NCBI GenBank assembly: GCA_015680685.1
Contig: MNCI01029592.1
Location: 554,879 to 594,367, forward strand
DNA: 39,489 nucleotides
Reading direction: 5' to 3'
Source of the DNA: Gnetum montanum
Taxonomy: Eukaryota > Streptophyta > Gnetopsida > Gnetales > Gnetaceae
Positions within the stretch are counted from its first letter, which is position 1, and the number at the start of each line of letters is the position of its first letter. This document shows positions 21,001-32,040 of this stretch, in pieces. Below the pieces are notes generated by a model. It had not been told where the DNA came from and did no database searches. It saw only the letters and a list, made by a program, of their open reading frames with translations. Position numbers and translations under genes: made by a program.

Positions 21001-23552
21001 ATTTCTTTTTTAACATTCAATTGTTCTTGCAGGTGCACTTGCAAATGAGGCATGTAATATTGCCTCTTCTTACAGTGATGTACTTACAGCAAAAATTTTA
21101 GATGAAGAGGAGTGCAAGGAATTGAAAATGGGATCGTATTTGGCAGTTGCAGCTGCATCAGCCAATCGTCCAAAATTCATCCATCTATGTTATAAGCCTC
21201 CAGGCGGTTATGTTAAGACAAAGCTTGCCATTGTCGGAAAAGGTTTAACATTTGACAGGTTGGTTTTGGAATACAGCAATCTTGAAACTTATTAAGTTTT
21301 ATTGTTTATGTTGTGCTTATGTTGTTTTAGTTATTTTGTAAGTCTATGAGCAATTCTTATCATAATACATCCTTTCATGTTTTTAGCTACGTATGATACA
21401 TTTGATTACACTTTCCTGTTTATTATGTGAACTCAAATTCATTGCCTTGGGAATACTGACAACAATAGAGTAACAGTGTTGGCTAAGCACATTGATTGAG
21501 AAAATTGCCAATCCATTTATTTGTTAATTTGGTTTGTTTGTTCAATCTTTTGGATTGCAACTTCATTGTTCTAGTCACATTTGCTTAGGATTATTAGGAA
21601 TACCTTCTGGTTTCGTCACTGTTTTGGTAATGAGTTTGCATGATTGCTATTAGAAAGGTTTGCAACTTACGTATAGCACATGAGTCGTCTTGAAGACTTT
21701 ATTATCTCATGAGAATAGTTTATAAATTAGTGATGTAATTTTCAAACAGTGGAGGCTACAACATCAAGACTGGTCCTGGCTGCCTTATTGAAGTGATGAA
21801 GTTTGATATGGGAGGTGCTGCTGCAACCTTGGGTGCCGCTAAAGCAATTGCTCAAATTAAACCCGCAGGAGTTGAGGTTAAGATAAATGCATGATGTTAC
21901 CTTTTTCACATATTTGCTGGATTCTTCTTTTTAAAAGAAGTGTAGTGGTTGCCTAATGGTTAATGGTTTAAACATTGGTATCTATGTAGGTGCATTTCAT
22001 TGTCGCTGCATGTGAGAATATGATCAGTGGGACTGGTATGCGTCCAGGTGACATTGTTACTGCTTCGAATGGAAAGACAATTGAGGTACAACTAAATAAT
22101 TTTATTCCTCATAAATGTTCTGCTTCCCTTTAAATGTTGTTATACTTTTCTCTGGTTACACATGCATGTTTATACCTTTTTTAGAAAACTTAAATGACAT
22201 TATTATAAAATAAACTATTTCCTTTCTTAATGTGTTTACTATTTGACCATGATTGACTCAACCTAGATAATTAATTTTAACATCAGTTATGTTGTTGGTT
22301 AGAAACTTTCCATAATAGTTTTTGCAAATGGTTTCTGCAAATACTTAGCTTATATAAACTATGCTTTAAAATGAAATTGTTCAGGTAAATAATACAGATG
22401 CTGAAGGCAGATTGACCTTGGCTGATGCCTTGGTCTATGCATGCAATCAGGGCGTTGAGAAGGTACTTCTCCTATTGCCAGATGTCTACAAGACTTTGAG
22501 TTATACATCTTTGTTAAATCAATTTCTGAAACTTTTTAGTTAGGATATAAGTTGAAGCTTACATGAGACATTTTTGAACTTTAAGTGAGAATTGGTTTGA
22601 ACTGTCCATTATTTTTTTTGTAATCATAACTTTTCTTTTTCTTTTTTTAAATTTTTTTGATTAGCTAAGTGGCTGGGTGTCAATTATTATTATTATTATT
22701 TTGCATGTGCGATTTTCAGATAGTTGATCTTGCCACACTGACTGGAGCATGCATAATTGCGCTTGGAAGTGAAATAGCTGGTAATTTTTACTAATAATGC
22801 ATATTATTTCAATTTTATAGGATGTCTATAAATTGATATTTCATGGTATGCAAATTTTCTGACTACAGTACATTTTAAGTATCAAAGGTTTAAACCTCGG
22901 AATGAGTTGCCTGTATCTTTGTAGGACGTAATCTATGCTTGAGCTTGTTTGTATATACTTGATATAATATTGCACTATTAAGGACGTTTTAAGCATCTAA
23001 TTTATATCGGACTTAATTAATGCAAATGTAGCTAAATGCATAAAGACTGCTCTTGACTGTGATGGGTAATGACCCTTTTTTTTCCTAAAAGGAAATTGTT
23101 AAAAGAAAATTATTTGAAATGGTGTGCAGGAGTGTTCACACCCAGTGATGAGCTAGCCCAAGAAATACAGAAAGCCTCAGAAGCTGCAGGCGAAAAACTC
23201 TGGAGGATGCCTTTAGAGGATTCTTACTGGGAAACCATGAAGTCAGGAATTGCTGATATGGTTAACACTGGTGCTCGCCCAGGTGGTTCCATCACTGCTG
23301 CTCTTTTCCTGAAGCAGGTATAATTCGTAGCTTCATAATGATGATGCTAAATGCTATTACAACATTATTTATGATTTTTCCGTTAATTGATAATGATGGT
23401 TTTTTTATTTTTTATTTTTACAGTATGTGGATGACAATGTGAAGTGGCTGCACATTGATATGGCTGGTCCAGTTTGGAATGACAAGAAAAAATGTGCAAC
23501 TGGTTTTGCCGTCCCAACGCTAGTTGAGTGGGTCTCGAGAAACGAAGCATAA
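17335..23552 (+). CDS. LAP2: Leucine aminopeptidase, M17 family, plastid-type (nine exons)
   Basis: Metallo-exopeptidase that removes N-terminal residues such as Leu, important in plastid and cytosolic peptide turnover; family members form hexamers. The coding join is 17335-18037, 19870-20064, 21033-21258, 21750-21876, 21990-22085, 22385-22462, 22720-22780, 23130-23317 and 23424-23552. That gives 1803 nt, 600 residues, all introns GT-AG and all phases consistent. Residues 1-74 are Ser/Arg-rich with few acids, a likely transit peptide. The N-terminal macro-like domain follows (about 95-290), then the catalytic domain. The metal ligands are visible: K369 and D374 in [12 protein letters not shown]394 in KFDMGG, and D454 and E456 in NTDAEGRL. 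K381 and R458 are the catalytic and bicarbonate-site residues. The C-terminus has HIDMAGPVW. No stop, frameshift or missing residue was seen. The symbol follows similarity to plant chloroplast LAPs; LAP3 or a LAP-A type is possible. Confidence 0.95.
18131..18911 (+). repeat. Interspersed CTTGCAATGAAACGGAA repeats in intron 1
   Basis: CTTGCAATGAAACGGAA occurs at 18131, 18532 and 18558. A variant (CCAATGAAATGGAA) lies at 18478, and a fifth, CTTGCAATGAAACGG, at 18895. The copies sit within 800 bp of one another and are not a simple tandem. Meaning unknown. Confidence 0.75.
18694..18820 (+). repeat. 55-bp tandem duplication plus partial third copy in intron 1
   Basis: Unit 18694-18748 (starting TATATCAATCACATTTTC and ending in CTACGCCAGCAATGC) is repeated at 18749-18803. 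Its 3' end (ACTATGTCTACGCCAGCA) then appears a third time to about 18820. Only a few substitutions separate the units, so the event is fairly recent. Confidence 0.85.
19870..20064 (+). CDS. Aminopeptidase exon 2
   Basis: Codons 235-299 and one base of 300. It includes [10 protein letters not shown], the conserved link between the two domains. Acceptor TTTGTGCAG, donor GTAAGT. Confidence 0.93.
20065..21032 (+). other. Intron 2 (968 bp)
   Basis: AT-rich, GT...AG; no other gene seen inside. Confidence 0.85.
21033..21258 (+). CDS. Aminopeptidase exon 3
   Basis: Codons 300-374, ending within codon 375. It holds [13 protein letters not shown] and the first two metal ligands, K369 and D374. Confidence 0.94.
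21750..21876 (+). CDS. Aminopeptidase exon 4
   Basis: Codons 375-417 with catalytic K381 in GGYNIK and metal ligand D394 in KFDMGG. Confidence 0.94.
21990..22085 (+). CDS. Aminopeptidase exon 5
   Basis: Codons 418-449, [20 protein letters not shown] and on to NGKTIE. Both ends are in phase 0. Confidence 0.94.
22385..22462 (+). CDS. Aminopeptidase exon 6
   Basis: Codons 450-475. It carries the M17 signature NTDAEGRL (452-459) with D454, E456 and R458. Confidence 0.95.
22684..22701 (+). repeat. (ATT)n microsatellite in intron 6
   Basis: About six ATT units, 18-35 bp before exon 7. Confidence 0.8.
22720..22780 (+). CDS. Aminopeptidase exon 7
   Basis: Codons 476-495 plus one base: [20 protein letters not shown], the conserved strand after the metal site. 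Confidence 0.94.
23130..23317 (+). CDS. Aminopeptidase exon 8
   Basis: Codons 496-558, with [12 protein letters not shown] and [12 protein letters not shown]. An upstream ATG-initiated open frame at 23069 is intron sequence and is not used. Confidence 0.94.
23424..23552 (+). CDS. Aminopeptidase exon 9 and stop
   Basis: Codons 559-600 and TAA at 23550-23552. It contains [11 protein letters not shown] and the C-terminal helix [10 protein letters not shown]. Confidence 0.95.
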   Translation, partial: YVDDNVKWLHIDMAGPVWNDKKKCATGFAVPTLVEWVSRNEA

Positions 23553-23700
23553 ATGTTTAGAAACCTTTGATAGAATACGTCTTCTTTTCCAGTGAAGTAA
23601 TGCCAACATGTTTTTTGTATTGTAAATAATATGCTTTGTATTCCTTGCTTGAAATTACAAAGCAGAAAATATAGGATGTTGTTCATGTCTATAAATGCCT
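23553..23700 (+). other. Probable 3' UTR of the aminopeptidase gene
   Basis: AT-rich. TGTAAATAATATG near 23620-23632 resembles plant near-upstream poly-A signals. The cleavage site cannot be placed. Confidence 0.5.
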
Positions 23701-25380
23701 AATTTCCAGGTGTATGATTGATAAGGATTAATTGAAAAGTTGAAATGCAGAGTGTTAAATCCTGTTTCATATAGAGCAAATTGTCTTGGATTATGATTTG
23801 TCTTCTTTCAAATTTATTGGGTTCTTGTTTTAAGGTTCCCTTTGATATCGAAAATTATGAGGGCAGAAGTTTTTATTGTAATTAAATCGAATAGTACCTA
23901 TTCGAACAAACAGGTGCGTTTCTACGAGTGTTCGATATTTTGCCTTTTAAATGCATTTTCTATGTTTATAGAAAATTCTAGGTGTGGGGGGTTTTAAAAT
24001 TTAATCCCTTAGTTTGGAAAGGGGTTGAAAATGAATTCTGAAAGAAACGAAAAGTTATTCTATTTGCTGGAGAGTGCGGCCGTTTTACTGGTTATCCGTA
24101 ATGAATCAGAGGCGAAGCTATGAAGATGTTTTAGGAGGCTTTTGTCACTTTTGAATGGTTAAAGCCTTATTTCTTAGGAAGATAATGGGTTTGAGATTAT
24201 TGTATAGTGAGTCTAAATATCTTTGTCAAAGTGGTTGCATAGAGATTTCTCACCAAATGTCTATTAAAGAGTTTTGTCCTGTAGATGTATCAATTTCTTT
24301 GTTAAATGAGAATAGCTTGGATTATAATGATTGTTTACTTTGTGAGTTTTGAGTACCTTCTTGTGTGAGTTTTGATACTTTCCTAAAACCTTGTCTTTGG
24401 GGTATGAGCATTGAGCCTTAGAATGGTGATCTTTATAAAAACTATCTTTATGGTATAAGTGTTTGAATAATGATCCTTGTAAATTGGTATTAATCTAAGT
24501 GGTTCATCCTCTATGAGATTTAACCATTTTGTTTTCTAGTTTTTTCTTTTGCTTGGTAAAGATTGTGTGTAATTGGGTTTGTATCACAATTGGTTTTGCT
24601 GCTTTAATCTTCCATGTTTCTTTGGATTCCTTCTTTCTACTTTGCTATGAGTTCTACATCAAAATCTTCATTCTAGGATATAACTTCCATGCTTGCCAAG
24701 TTTTATTGTGAGGTGTGAGCTAACTTCTTTGCTAAAGCCTTTTAGGTGTAACGACATTGCTTGGGAGAGCATTAGTGCACATCTCCCTCCATCCCTAATC
24801 TGGTCCAAAGGTTACATGTAGCATGTACACTTTTGATAATGTTAGGATTAGTGAGATGTGTGCACATGCACACAAATGATCATAGAGAGCACTAGCAATT
24901 ACATAGAGAGTACTAGCAATCACATAAGAGGCATCATTCCTTAAGAGAGTTAAGATGAGTTTGTATCTAGTAGTCTACCCTTGCTTCCTTTAAAAGGTCA
25001 AAGCTTCTAGTAGCTTATATATCCTTGTGAGTAGTTCACTAAGAATTATGGCCATGTAGTTCTCAAAGGGCATGATGGTTAAGAAAGCATAGAACCCAAG
25101 TGGATCTCCATGGTATGCTTGGCCAAAAAGGAAGCAACTTTTGAACCACCAACAAGGCATACTCTATTCATTAGGGCATTTTTCATATTTTAATTGAAGG
25201 AAGTTTGAAATGTGATTTGAGTTTGAAGCAACTATTGTCAAATCTTTGAAATAAGTGAAACAACTTTAAGGTTCATTCCTATTTGAATAATCCTTGGTCC
25301 AATTGATGACAAAGGCTTTTAAATAGAAAAGGCAAAACTCCTCAACCTTAAACCACTTTTTGATCTAGGCATTTCAATAG
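23701..25380. other. Intergenic region, no gene recognised
   Basis: Short open frames only. A small tandem duplication (CATAGAGAG.ACTAGCAAT) is at 24881-24922, and an inverted repeat (GTGTGCA/TGCACAC) is near 24858-24873. No transposon protein could be read. It may be older repeat debris. Confidence 0.5.
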
Positions 25381-26213
25381 TGATAAATCATATTTTGATA
25401 TCGGAGCTACGATGTTAGATATTTTGACACGTGTAGGCTTATAAATATGACACTTAGGCACACGGTCCAAACAACAATTTCACTCCAACCTTAGCAAAAC
25501 TCTCTCAGTTTGTTATTTTGATTTTAGTACTTAGCACTTAGCATTGTATGTGATGTTAAGTGATTGAATGAAGTCTTTATTCGAGTGGAATGTACTTGGA
25601 CACGTTTCATAATCAGAAATAGAAATCAAGATTACTTTTCATCATTGCAGTATCCAGTTAGTTTTTACTGTTTACTTAGAATAATATTTATTGTTTTTAC
25701 TTAGTCTACTTACTGTTTTTGTGGTTAGTGTCTACTTGCTCATGAATTTTACTTTTACTGTTGTTAAGCGAAATGGATACGACTGATTTCGAGTGTGAAC
25801 TGTGATTGTATGGTAATCCAGTGGTATTATCGCTTGGTTTGCCCAATAGCAAGGTACTGGTAATTCCAATAATGATTACATAAGTCCAAGACATGTGTAG
25901 AGAGTCAGGAATGGATGTATATCGCCTAGGGTAGATTAGATTCGTTTGTTGTTTACTTAGACTTATAAACCACTTTCATTTATCTTATGTTTACTAGGAG
26001 TAAAACGACCAACTCAACATTAGTTATCATACACTTCACTATGAGTTAAACCATACACATCAATTTTTTCTAGCTCACATGGGAAGACAACGATCACGAA
26101 CTCAAACAAATTACTAACATAATCACATTGCCTTATCTACGGAATTCGACCGGGCTACATGTGAACACTCGTATCTCGTATGGTTGGGTATTGGATTACT
26201 CCACCACTCATCA
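25381..26213 (+). repeat. Element C 5' LTR
   Basis: 833 bp from TGATAAATC to ACTCATCA, aligned with 38456-39302. TATA box TATAAATA at 25440-25447. Upstream of it are GATATCGG and CGATGTTAG motifs, fewer than in the 3' LTR. Its 3' portion is also shared with the LTR fragment of element B. Confidence 0.88.
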
Positions 26214-26214
26214 T

Positions 26215-26232
26215 TGGTGCCATTGTTGGGGA
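26215..26232 (+). other. Element C primer-binding site (tRNA-Asp type)
   Basis: TGGTGCCATTGTTGGGGA, one base after the LTR. Four transitions separate it from the tRNA-Asp complement. Confidence 0.82.
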
Positions 26233-26327
26233 CAAGACAATGTATGCTTAGTAATTAATTTCTCAAGTAATCTGTTAATAATCCCAAACAAGTTACGCAC
26301 ACTTAACCAACATCTTACATCACACAC

Positions 26328-28950
26328 ATGGCCTCAAACAAAGATACATCATCACTTGCCAAAGAAACAAGGAGGAGCAATGATAGAATTAGTGATGAAA
26401 AAGAATGGAGGATGCCAATGCAAACAAGACTCACTTATGCTCACATTGATGCTTATCATACAAATTTTACTTTCATCTTCCATCAAGATAGTCAAATGAG
26501 GTGGAGAGACATACAAGGCAACATTGTCCTACCTCTAGAACGTGTAGCATTCACCATGCTTTAGACTACCTTAAGGGGAATGAATTTGAACTAAATCTAG
26601 GAAGGGTACCATGTGACTAAGCACATGACTAGATCCTATGAACCCACAAAGGAGCAAATGAGGAGAGATGTTACCATGGAAATTAAACATGTACATAACA
26701 AAGGGAAGTAGGTCAACACTAATGTTGTCTTAGAAGAACTTGATGCTGATACATTCCCACAGAACAACTCCACCAAAATCATGAAAAGCCTTAAAAAACA
26801 CCTATCATCGGACTAGAAGAACATGTCAAAGTTTAAATGCAATCTACCCTAGCAGGGACACCAAAGAGGGATTCAATAGACTCAAGATATAAGTAGGACT
26901 CAAGGCCAAGAGTATTTGTAGGATCCCACAAAGATGAATATAGGAGTCATGAAAGGAGAACAAGCTGACACCATTCTCTTACTAACTCATCCTCATCCTT
27001 ACGATCATCAAAGGGCTCTAATAGGAGGTGGCCAAGGCACAATGATTATGACAGGAAAGAGCAGAGGACTCATGATCGTTATGAACGACATTCAAGACAT
27101 TATGATTTAGAAGATGAAGAGTATGAACAAAGAAGACATGGGAATTGAAGAGAGGATGAGGGAAGGCATGAGCACAAAAGGGGACAACACTACAACAAAG
27201 CACATGAACCTGATCACAATAATGAACCCCTGATAACAACCCGCAGTATGATCAACATCCAGGAAGCCATTCACATTTCAACCAGGCATGTGAGGGATAG
27301 CCAAATCAAATGGCTAGACATGAATAACATGCATAGATTTGAAGGTGACTATAATGTTGATCCACAACATCACCTTCAAGCTTTCCACAATGCATGTGCC
27401 CTACAAAACATTGAAAGTGATTAGCAAAAATTAAAGTTGTTTCCTAGAACACTTATGAAGGAGGCAGAGAGTTGGTAGAGGTCACTGGAACCTGAATCAA
27501 TTAGACATTGAAGTATCATGCTCAAACTCTTCAATGATAAATATCAAACCTATTCACGAGGGTCCAACTTAAGAAAAAAAATCCAGGGATGGAAGCAAGG
27601 GACTCATGAAACCCTAGATGTAGCAATGGGCAGATACTATTCACTATTGCATAGATGCCTAGGCCATGGATTTTCACCAAGGGAATAGCTTAGGCACATT
27701 GTAGATGGGCTATAGAGAAAAACCAAAGAAACTCTTAGGGTTTACACCCAAGATAGGTTATTAGAAATGATCGCCCATTGCATCCAAAGACTAATTGACC
27801 AAGTGGAAAAGGAGAAAGGTGAGATAAGAAAGAGGGAATCAGCTAAAGAGTATAATAGAGATCCATCAATTCTAAAAAGAGATACACATGTCTACAATAC
27901 ACAAGGGGAGAAAACCTTGAATCAAGTCATCCAAAAAAAGACTATACCAATCTAGAAATCTATAAATGACATCACAACCAAAGTAGAGAAAATGTGGAAT
28001 TTTGTTGATGAAAAATTTGCAACTACATTAAAGATTGTAAAGGAAAGAGTCAAGAAAGCCTTTGAAAAAGGCAAAGACAAGAGGAAAAAGAAAAAGTTTG
28101 GATGAAAAGGCAAAGTTGCTTTAGTGGTTGAGTGCTTAGACACTAGCTTCACAGATGAGGAAGGTCACACTATGTGTCAATAGGAACATCCTAAGGGATG
28201 TTGCCCAATCATGGCACATCTACAAGAAATAGGGACATATGCACTCAATCCAAAATTTGTTAAAAGACATATGCCCAAATAGTTACCTTATCCTCAAGGT
28301 AACTACCGACAAAACCTCCAACTAATGTATTATCCTAGTGGAGCTTTGCCATAGCTGCAAGAGCACTATTATCAGTAGTGGAAATAGCCTCAATTGTGGG
28401 CTATGCCACCACCTCACCAACAATATCCATGTAGGCAACCAGATCCATATGGATATTTCTTTCAACATCCAATATCATCCAGTAATGTAGCTATTCAAAT
28501 CCCATAATACTATCCAACAGAATACTATAGATCAATGCCACCAAGGATAGACTCAAACTCATATGTGCATCCACCAATAGCTAGACATTCTAATCAACAC
28601 CTAAATCCTCTATCACCAGTGCCACCTCCAGTTATGAAAGGGAAATTACCGTCACAACCATAACAAAAGAATGCTACCAAGGTGGTTAATATGCATAAGA
28701 AGAGGGTTACCTACGAGTCCCAACCCAAGAAATGACCATTCTTCAGAATGAGTTCAAAAAAGATTTAATAGATGGGAAATACGTCTACTTCCACCCCATC
28801 TATATTAAGTCCTTCTCAACACAACAAGCTTCTGACTTCATTATGATCAAATGTCATAACTATCATGCTTACTCAGACAATAACTCATTGGATTAAGGTA
28901 GGGGCTCTCCCACAGAAGAGAAGTGATCCAAGAAATCCTTTGTTTTATCT
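26328..28950 (+). pseudogene. Element C gag, degenerate
   Basis: Starts at the ATG at 26328 (MASNKDTSS...), open to 26564. An R/H/D/Y-rich region follows (about 26930-27240). The capsid domain is at about 27330-27800, with DPQHHLQAFHNAC, LKLFPRTLMKEAESW, LFNDKYQTYSRGS and YYSLLHRCLGHGFS. A coiled, Lys-rich part runs to about 28110. The knuckle at 28170-28204 (C-Q-stop-EHPKGCCP) has lost its first Cys and gained a stop. A P/Q/Y-rich tail and KKRVTYESQPKK lead into protease. Same order as in A and B. Many stops are TAG. Confidence 0.75.
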
Positions 28951-28959
28951 CTAAATAAT

Positions 28960-29641
28960 AAGACAAAAATCATGCAAAACTCTATTGGATTCTGGATTTG
29001 AAGTGAACCTGATATCTCAAGACATGTATCAGGCTTGGAACCTACCACCATTAAAGAAAAGTAACATTTGCTTAGAGCTTTTGGACTAGTCAATCATAGT
29101 TCCATTTGTACAAGTGGATGATGTGATTACTACCATTAGTGTCTGGTCTTACCTTGTGATTTTTAAGTTATTCATGTGGAAAAAAACAAAGGAGAATTTC
29201 AAATTATCATGGGAAGAGCTTGGATGGATGCTAAGCTTGGAATTTGTGATTTGTCCTTGGAAATTTCCAAGGAAGATGAGGCCAGAATCATACAAAGATG
29301 AAGAGTTCCATGTATTGCATATAGTGATAATGGATGCAATTGCATGCAAAGAATCTAAGCTATCAAACGAGAGGATACCAAGGCATGTAATAGATGTGTA
29401 GAAATAAGATGTGTGCAAAATTTTTTGTATGTAGCAGCCACCCAACAAGAGGGCACCCAATGGCTAGTTACAAGTAAAGAAACTCAATCTGACAAGTACA
29501 TGGAACTAGAAGAACAAATCATTAGTACCTACATTGTAGAAATAGACAAGTTAGAATAGCTAAGGAAAGAATACTCCTATCCTCAAATCAATTAGGAAGA
29601 AGAGGCAAACTAGGGATACTTGAAGATCCTAGACACAATGG
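28960..29641 (+). pseudogene. Element C protease region, degenerate
   Basis: LLDSGFEVNLIS (about 28980-29016) carries the retropepsin DSG active site. The flap and later strand can be read as IIMGRAW and DAKLG near 29205-29245 in another frame. The downstream frame is interrupted by the solo LTR at 29647. Confidence 0.68.
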
Positions 29642-29646
29642 AACTA
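29642..29646 (+). other. Target-site duplication, left copy
   Basis: AACTA, directly before the TGATGAG end of the solo LTR; repeated at 30488-30492. Confidence 0.85.
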
Positions 29647-30487
29647 TGATGAGTAGTGAGATACCCCCATGCCCAACCATACGAATCACTAAGGCGTTAC
29701 CTGCGATCTAGTTGAATTCTATGGACCTATAGTTATCTAATGCACTAGCTCTTCTAGGGAGTGAAATGGGCATTGAGAAAATTTGTTGTCTTTCCAACTA
29801 CACTTGTGAAGTTCAAAGGTATGGTTTAAGTGTAATTGAGATATATGATTTTTCTTATTTTTTATTTTATGAGTTTGATCGCCTACAACAAGAATGAAAG
29901 ATAAAGCAATTGAAGATCTAATTCATCTATTGCCTAGCTAGCCTAACACAAGTAACCGTTCCACTTTCCTAGACACATCCTGAACACATATAGCACTATT
30001 GGGCTACCAAATGTTAAGTGTTGTTGGGTTACCAAGTACTATATGAATGCTCGAAGTGGTCGTAGTCGTGTTCATTAACTACTAGGAATAAATTGCTTAA
30101 TTCAAATGCATTAAAATAAAGAGCATGAAAGTAAAATGCAATAAAGAAAATCTTAAGCTATTCTTAATGCTACAAGGATTGTCAAAAGAGTTTGTTTTAT
30201 TCTAGTCACACTGCTGTACTCAAGTACATTAGTGCTCGAACAAAGAACTATACACACTTAGACTTCTTCTACGAGCAGTTAGAAAATATTCTAACTCTAA
30301 GGAAAATAAATGGCAAGAGCTTCGCTACTCTGACTAAGAATGACAAAAAACTAATTCAAAATTGGAGCCCAAGCATGATATTTATAGACTTGGGGAATAT
30401 ACCTCGATGTTGTGTATGCAATGTTGTAGCTGGACCCTGACGTCGCATACACGATGTCGCGACCAACATCAAAAACGTGTTCATCAA
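29647..30487 (-). repeat. Solo LTR (A-type) inserted in element C pol
   Basis: 841 bp from TGATGAGTAG to TTCATCA, flanked by perfect AACTA duplications. Its first part matches the element A LTR on the same strand (TGATGAGT.GTGAG.TACC, CAACCATACGAAT, ATGGTTTA). It therefore points antisense to element C. The TATA box is the complement of 30379-30386. CGATGTTG and CGATGTCGCG motifs lie upstream of it. No PBS or internal sequence adjoins it, so it is a solo LTR left by recombination. Confidence 0.88.
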
Positions 30488-30492
30488 ACTAG
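30488..30492 (+). other. Target-site duplication, right copy
   Basis: AACTA, directly after TTCATCA. The pol reading frame continues across the insertion if the LTR and one AACTA copy are disregarded. Confidence 0.85.
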
Positions 30493-31560
30493 AACTGCTA
30501 GAATTGAAAGCCCTGTTGGCAACATTAGAATATGCATTTCTGAACAACAAGAAGCTGGTGATTATCAGCACCAGCATAGAAAAAGAACAAAAAAGGAAAT
30601 TGCTAGAAGTCCTTAACATATGACCTACAACATTTCTGTGGTCTTATGATGACATCATGAGAATTGATCCACAAATTTATCAACACTAGATTTATACTGA
30701 TCTTATAGTCAACCCAAAATGCCAACATCAATGAAGGTTCAATCCTAAACTCAAGGAGGTAGTCAAGTATGAATTGGAAAAGTTGCAAAAGCAGGATTCA
30801 TCTATGCCATTGCAATTAGTGAATGGATCAGTCCTTTAGTGATAGTTCCAAAGAAGGAAGGCAAATGACACATCTACATTGAGTTCTAGATGTTGAACTC
30901 AACCACATTTAAGGATCACTTCCCACTATCATTTGTTGATCAAGTCTTGGACATAATTTTAGGACATGAGTATTATAGTTTTCTAGATGAGTACAATGGA
31001 TACAATCAAATCCGAATTACACCTAAAGACCAAGAGAAAATCACATTCACCAGTCCATGGGGAATGTTTGCTTATAGGCAAATGCCCTTTGGTCTTTGCA
31101 ATGTGCTAGCCACCTTCTAGAGACTAGTATTAAGTATCTTCTAGAAACAAATAGGCAATGTTGTTGAAGTCTTTATGGATGATTTTTCCATGTATGGGCT
31201 AGATTTCAAACAAGCATTGGACCGATTGGAGTCAGTACTTAAAAGATGTGTTGAAACTAATCTAAAGCTCAATTGGTAGAAGAGCCATCTCATGGTCTAG
31301 GAAGGCATAGTGTTGGGACATAGAATCTCCCAAAAGGGTATAGAGGTATATCTCAAAAAGATCAAAGTCATCCAAAACATCACTCAATGGCCACAGACAG
31401 TGAAAAATGTAAGATCCTTTTTAGGCCATATGGGATACTATAGGAGGTTCATTAAAAACTTTTCAAAGATAGCCAAATTGCTTGTAGAACTCACAAAGAA
31501 GGATGCACCTTTTGAGTGGATTGAGTCATGTGAAAAAGCATTCAAAGCTTTGAGGTAAAA
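30493..31560 (+). pseudogene. Element C reverse transcriptase, degenerate
   Basis: LEYAFLNNKKLVIIS (about 30525-30570) is the usual pre-RT segment. Next come VIVPKKEGK and LNSTTFKDHFPLSF, then YSFLDEYNGYNQIRI (motif A) and PWGMFAYRQMPFGLCNV. The catalytic box FMDD is at 31172-31183. The open stretch 31310-31558 holds the thumb/connection (SFLGHMGYYRRFIKNFSKIA). Stops and frameshifts near 30630-30790 and 31120-31150. Confidence 0.87.
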
Positions 31561-32040
31561 ATTCGTTGAGATACCAATCCTCCAAGCTCTAGATTGATTA
31601 AGACCTTTTCATATCATGACTGATGCTTCTAACTATGCACTTGGTGCAGTACTAACATAACTCGATGATTAGAAAAGACCATACTATATACATTATGCCA
31701 GTAGGAGCATCAGTAGAGCACAATTAAATTACACCACAATTGAAAAGGATTTGATGACTATGGTGTATGTGCTTGAAAATTTTAGACATTATGTGCTTGG
31801 TTACTAGATCTATGTCCACATTGATCATAGTGCCATCCAATTTCTTATGAAGAAACCAGCAGTTAGTCCTAGAGTGATAAGATGGCTTGTGATTCTTCAA
31901 GAGTTTGACATCATGATGATTTATAAGAAAGGAATTGAAAATGTAGTAGTTGATCATCTATCAAGGTTGAAATGGGATTTAGACAATCGAGTGGAACCTT
32001 TATCAGACCAGTTTCTTGACGAGGCTTTGTTTACTAGAAC
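31561..32040 (+). pseudogene. Element C RNase H domain, degenerate
   Basis: HIMTDASNYALGAVLT (near 31610-31660) holds the first catalytic Asp. ASRSISRAQLNYTTIEKDL and the HIDHSAIQFLMKK stretch follow, ending in VVVDHLSRL near 31970. Stops at several Gln/Trp-like codons. Confidence 0.8.

Noticed and set aside
23069-23323. ATG-initiated frame starting before exon 8
   Set aside because: Its first 20 codons are intron 7 sequence; the acceptor at 23129 and phase match the spliced protein.
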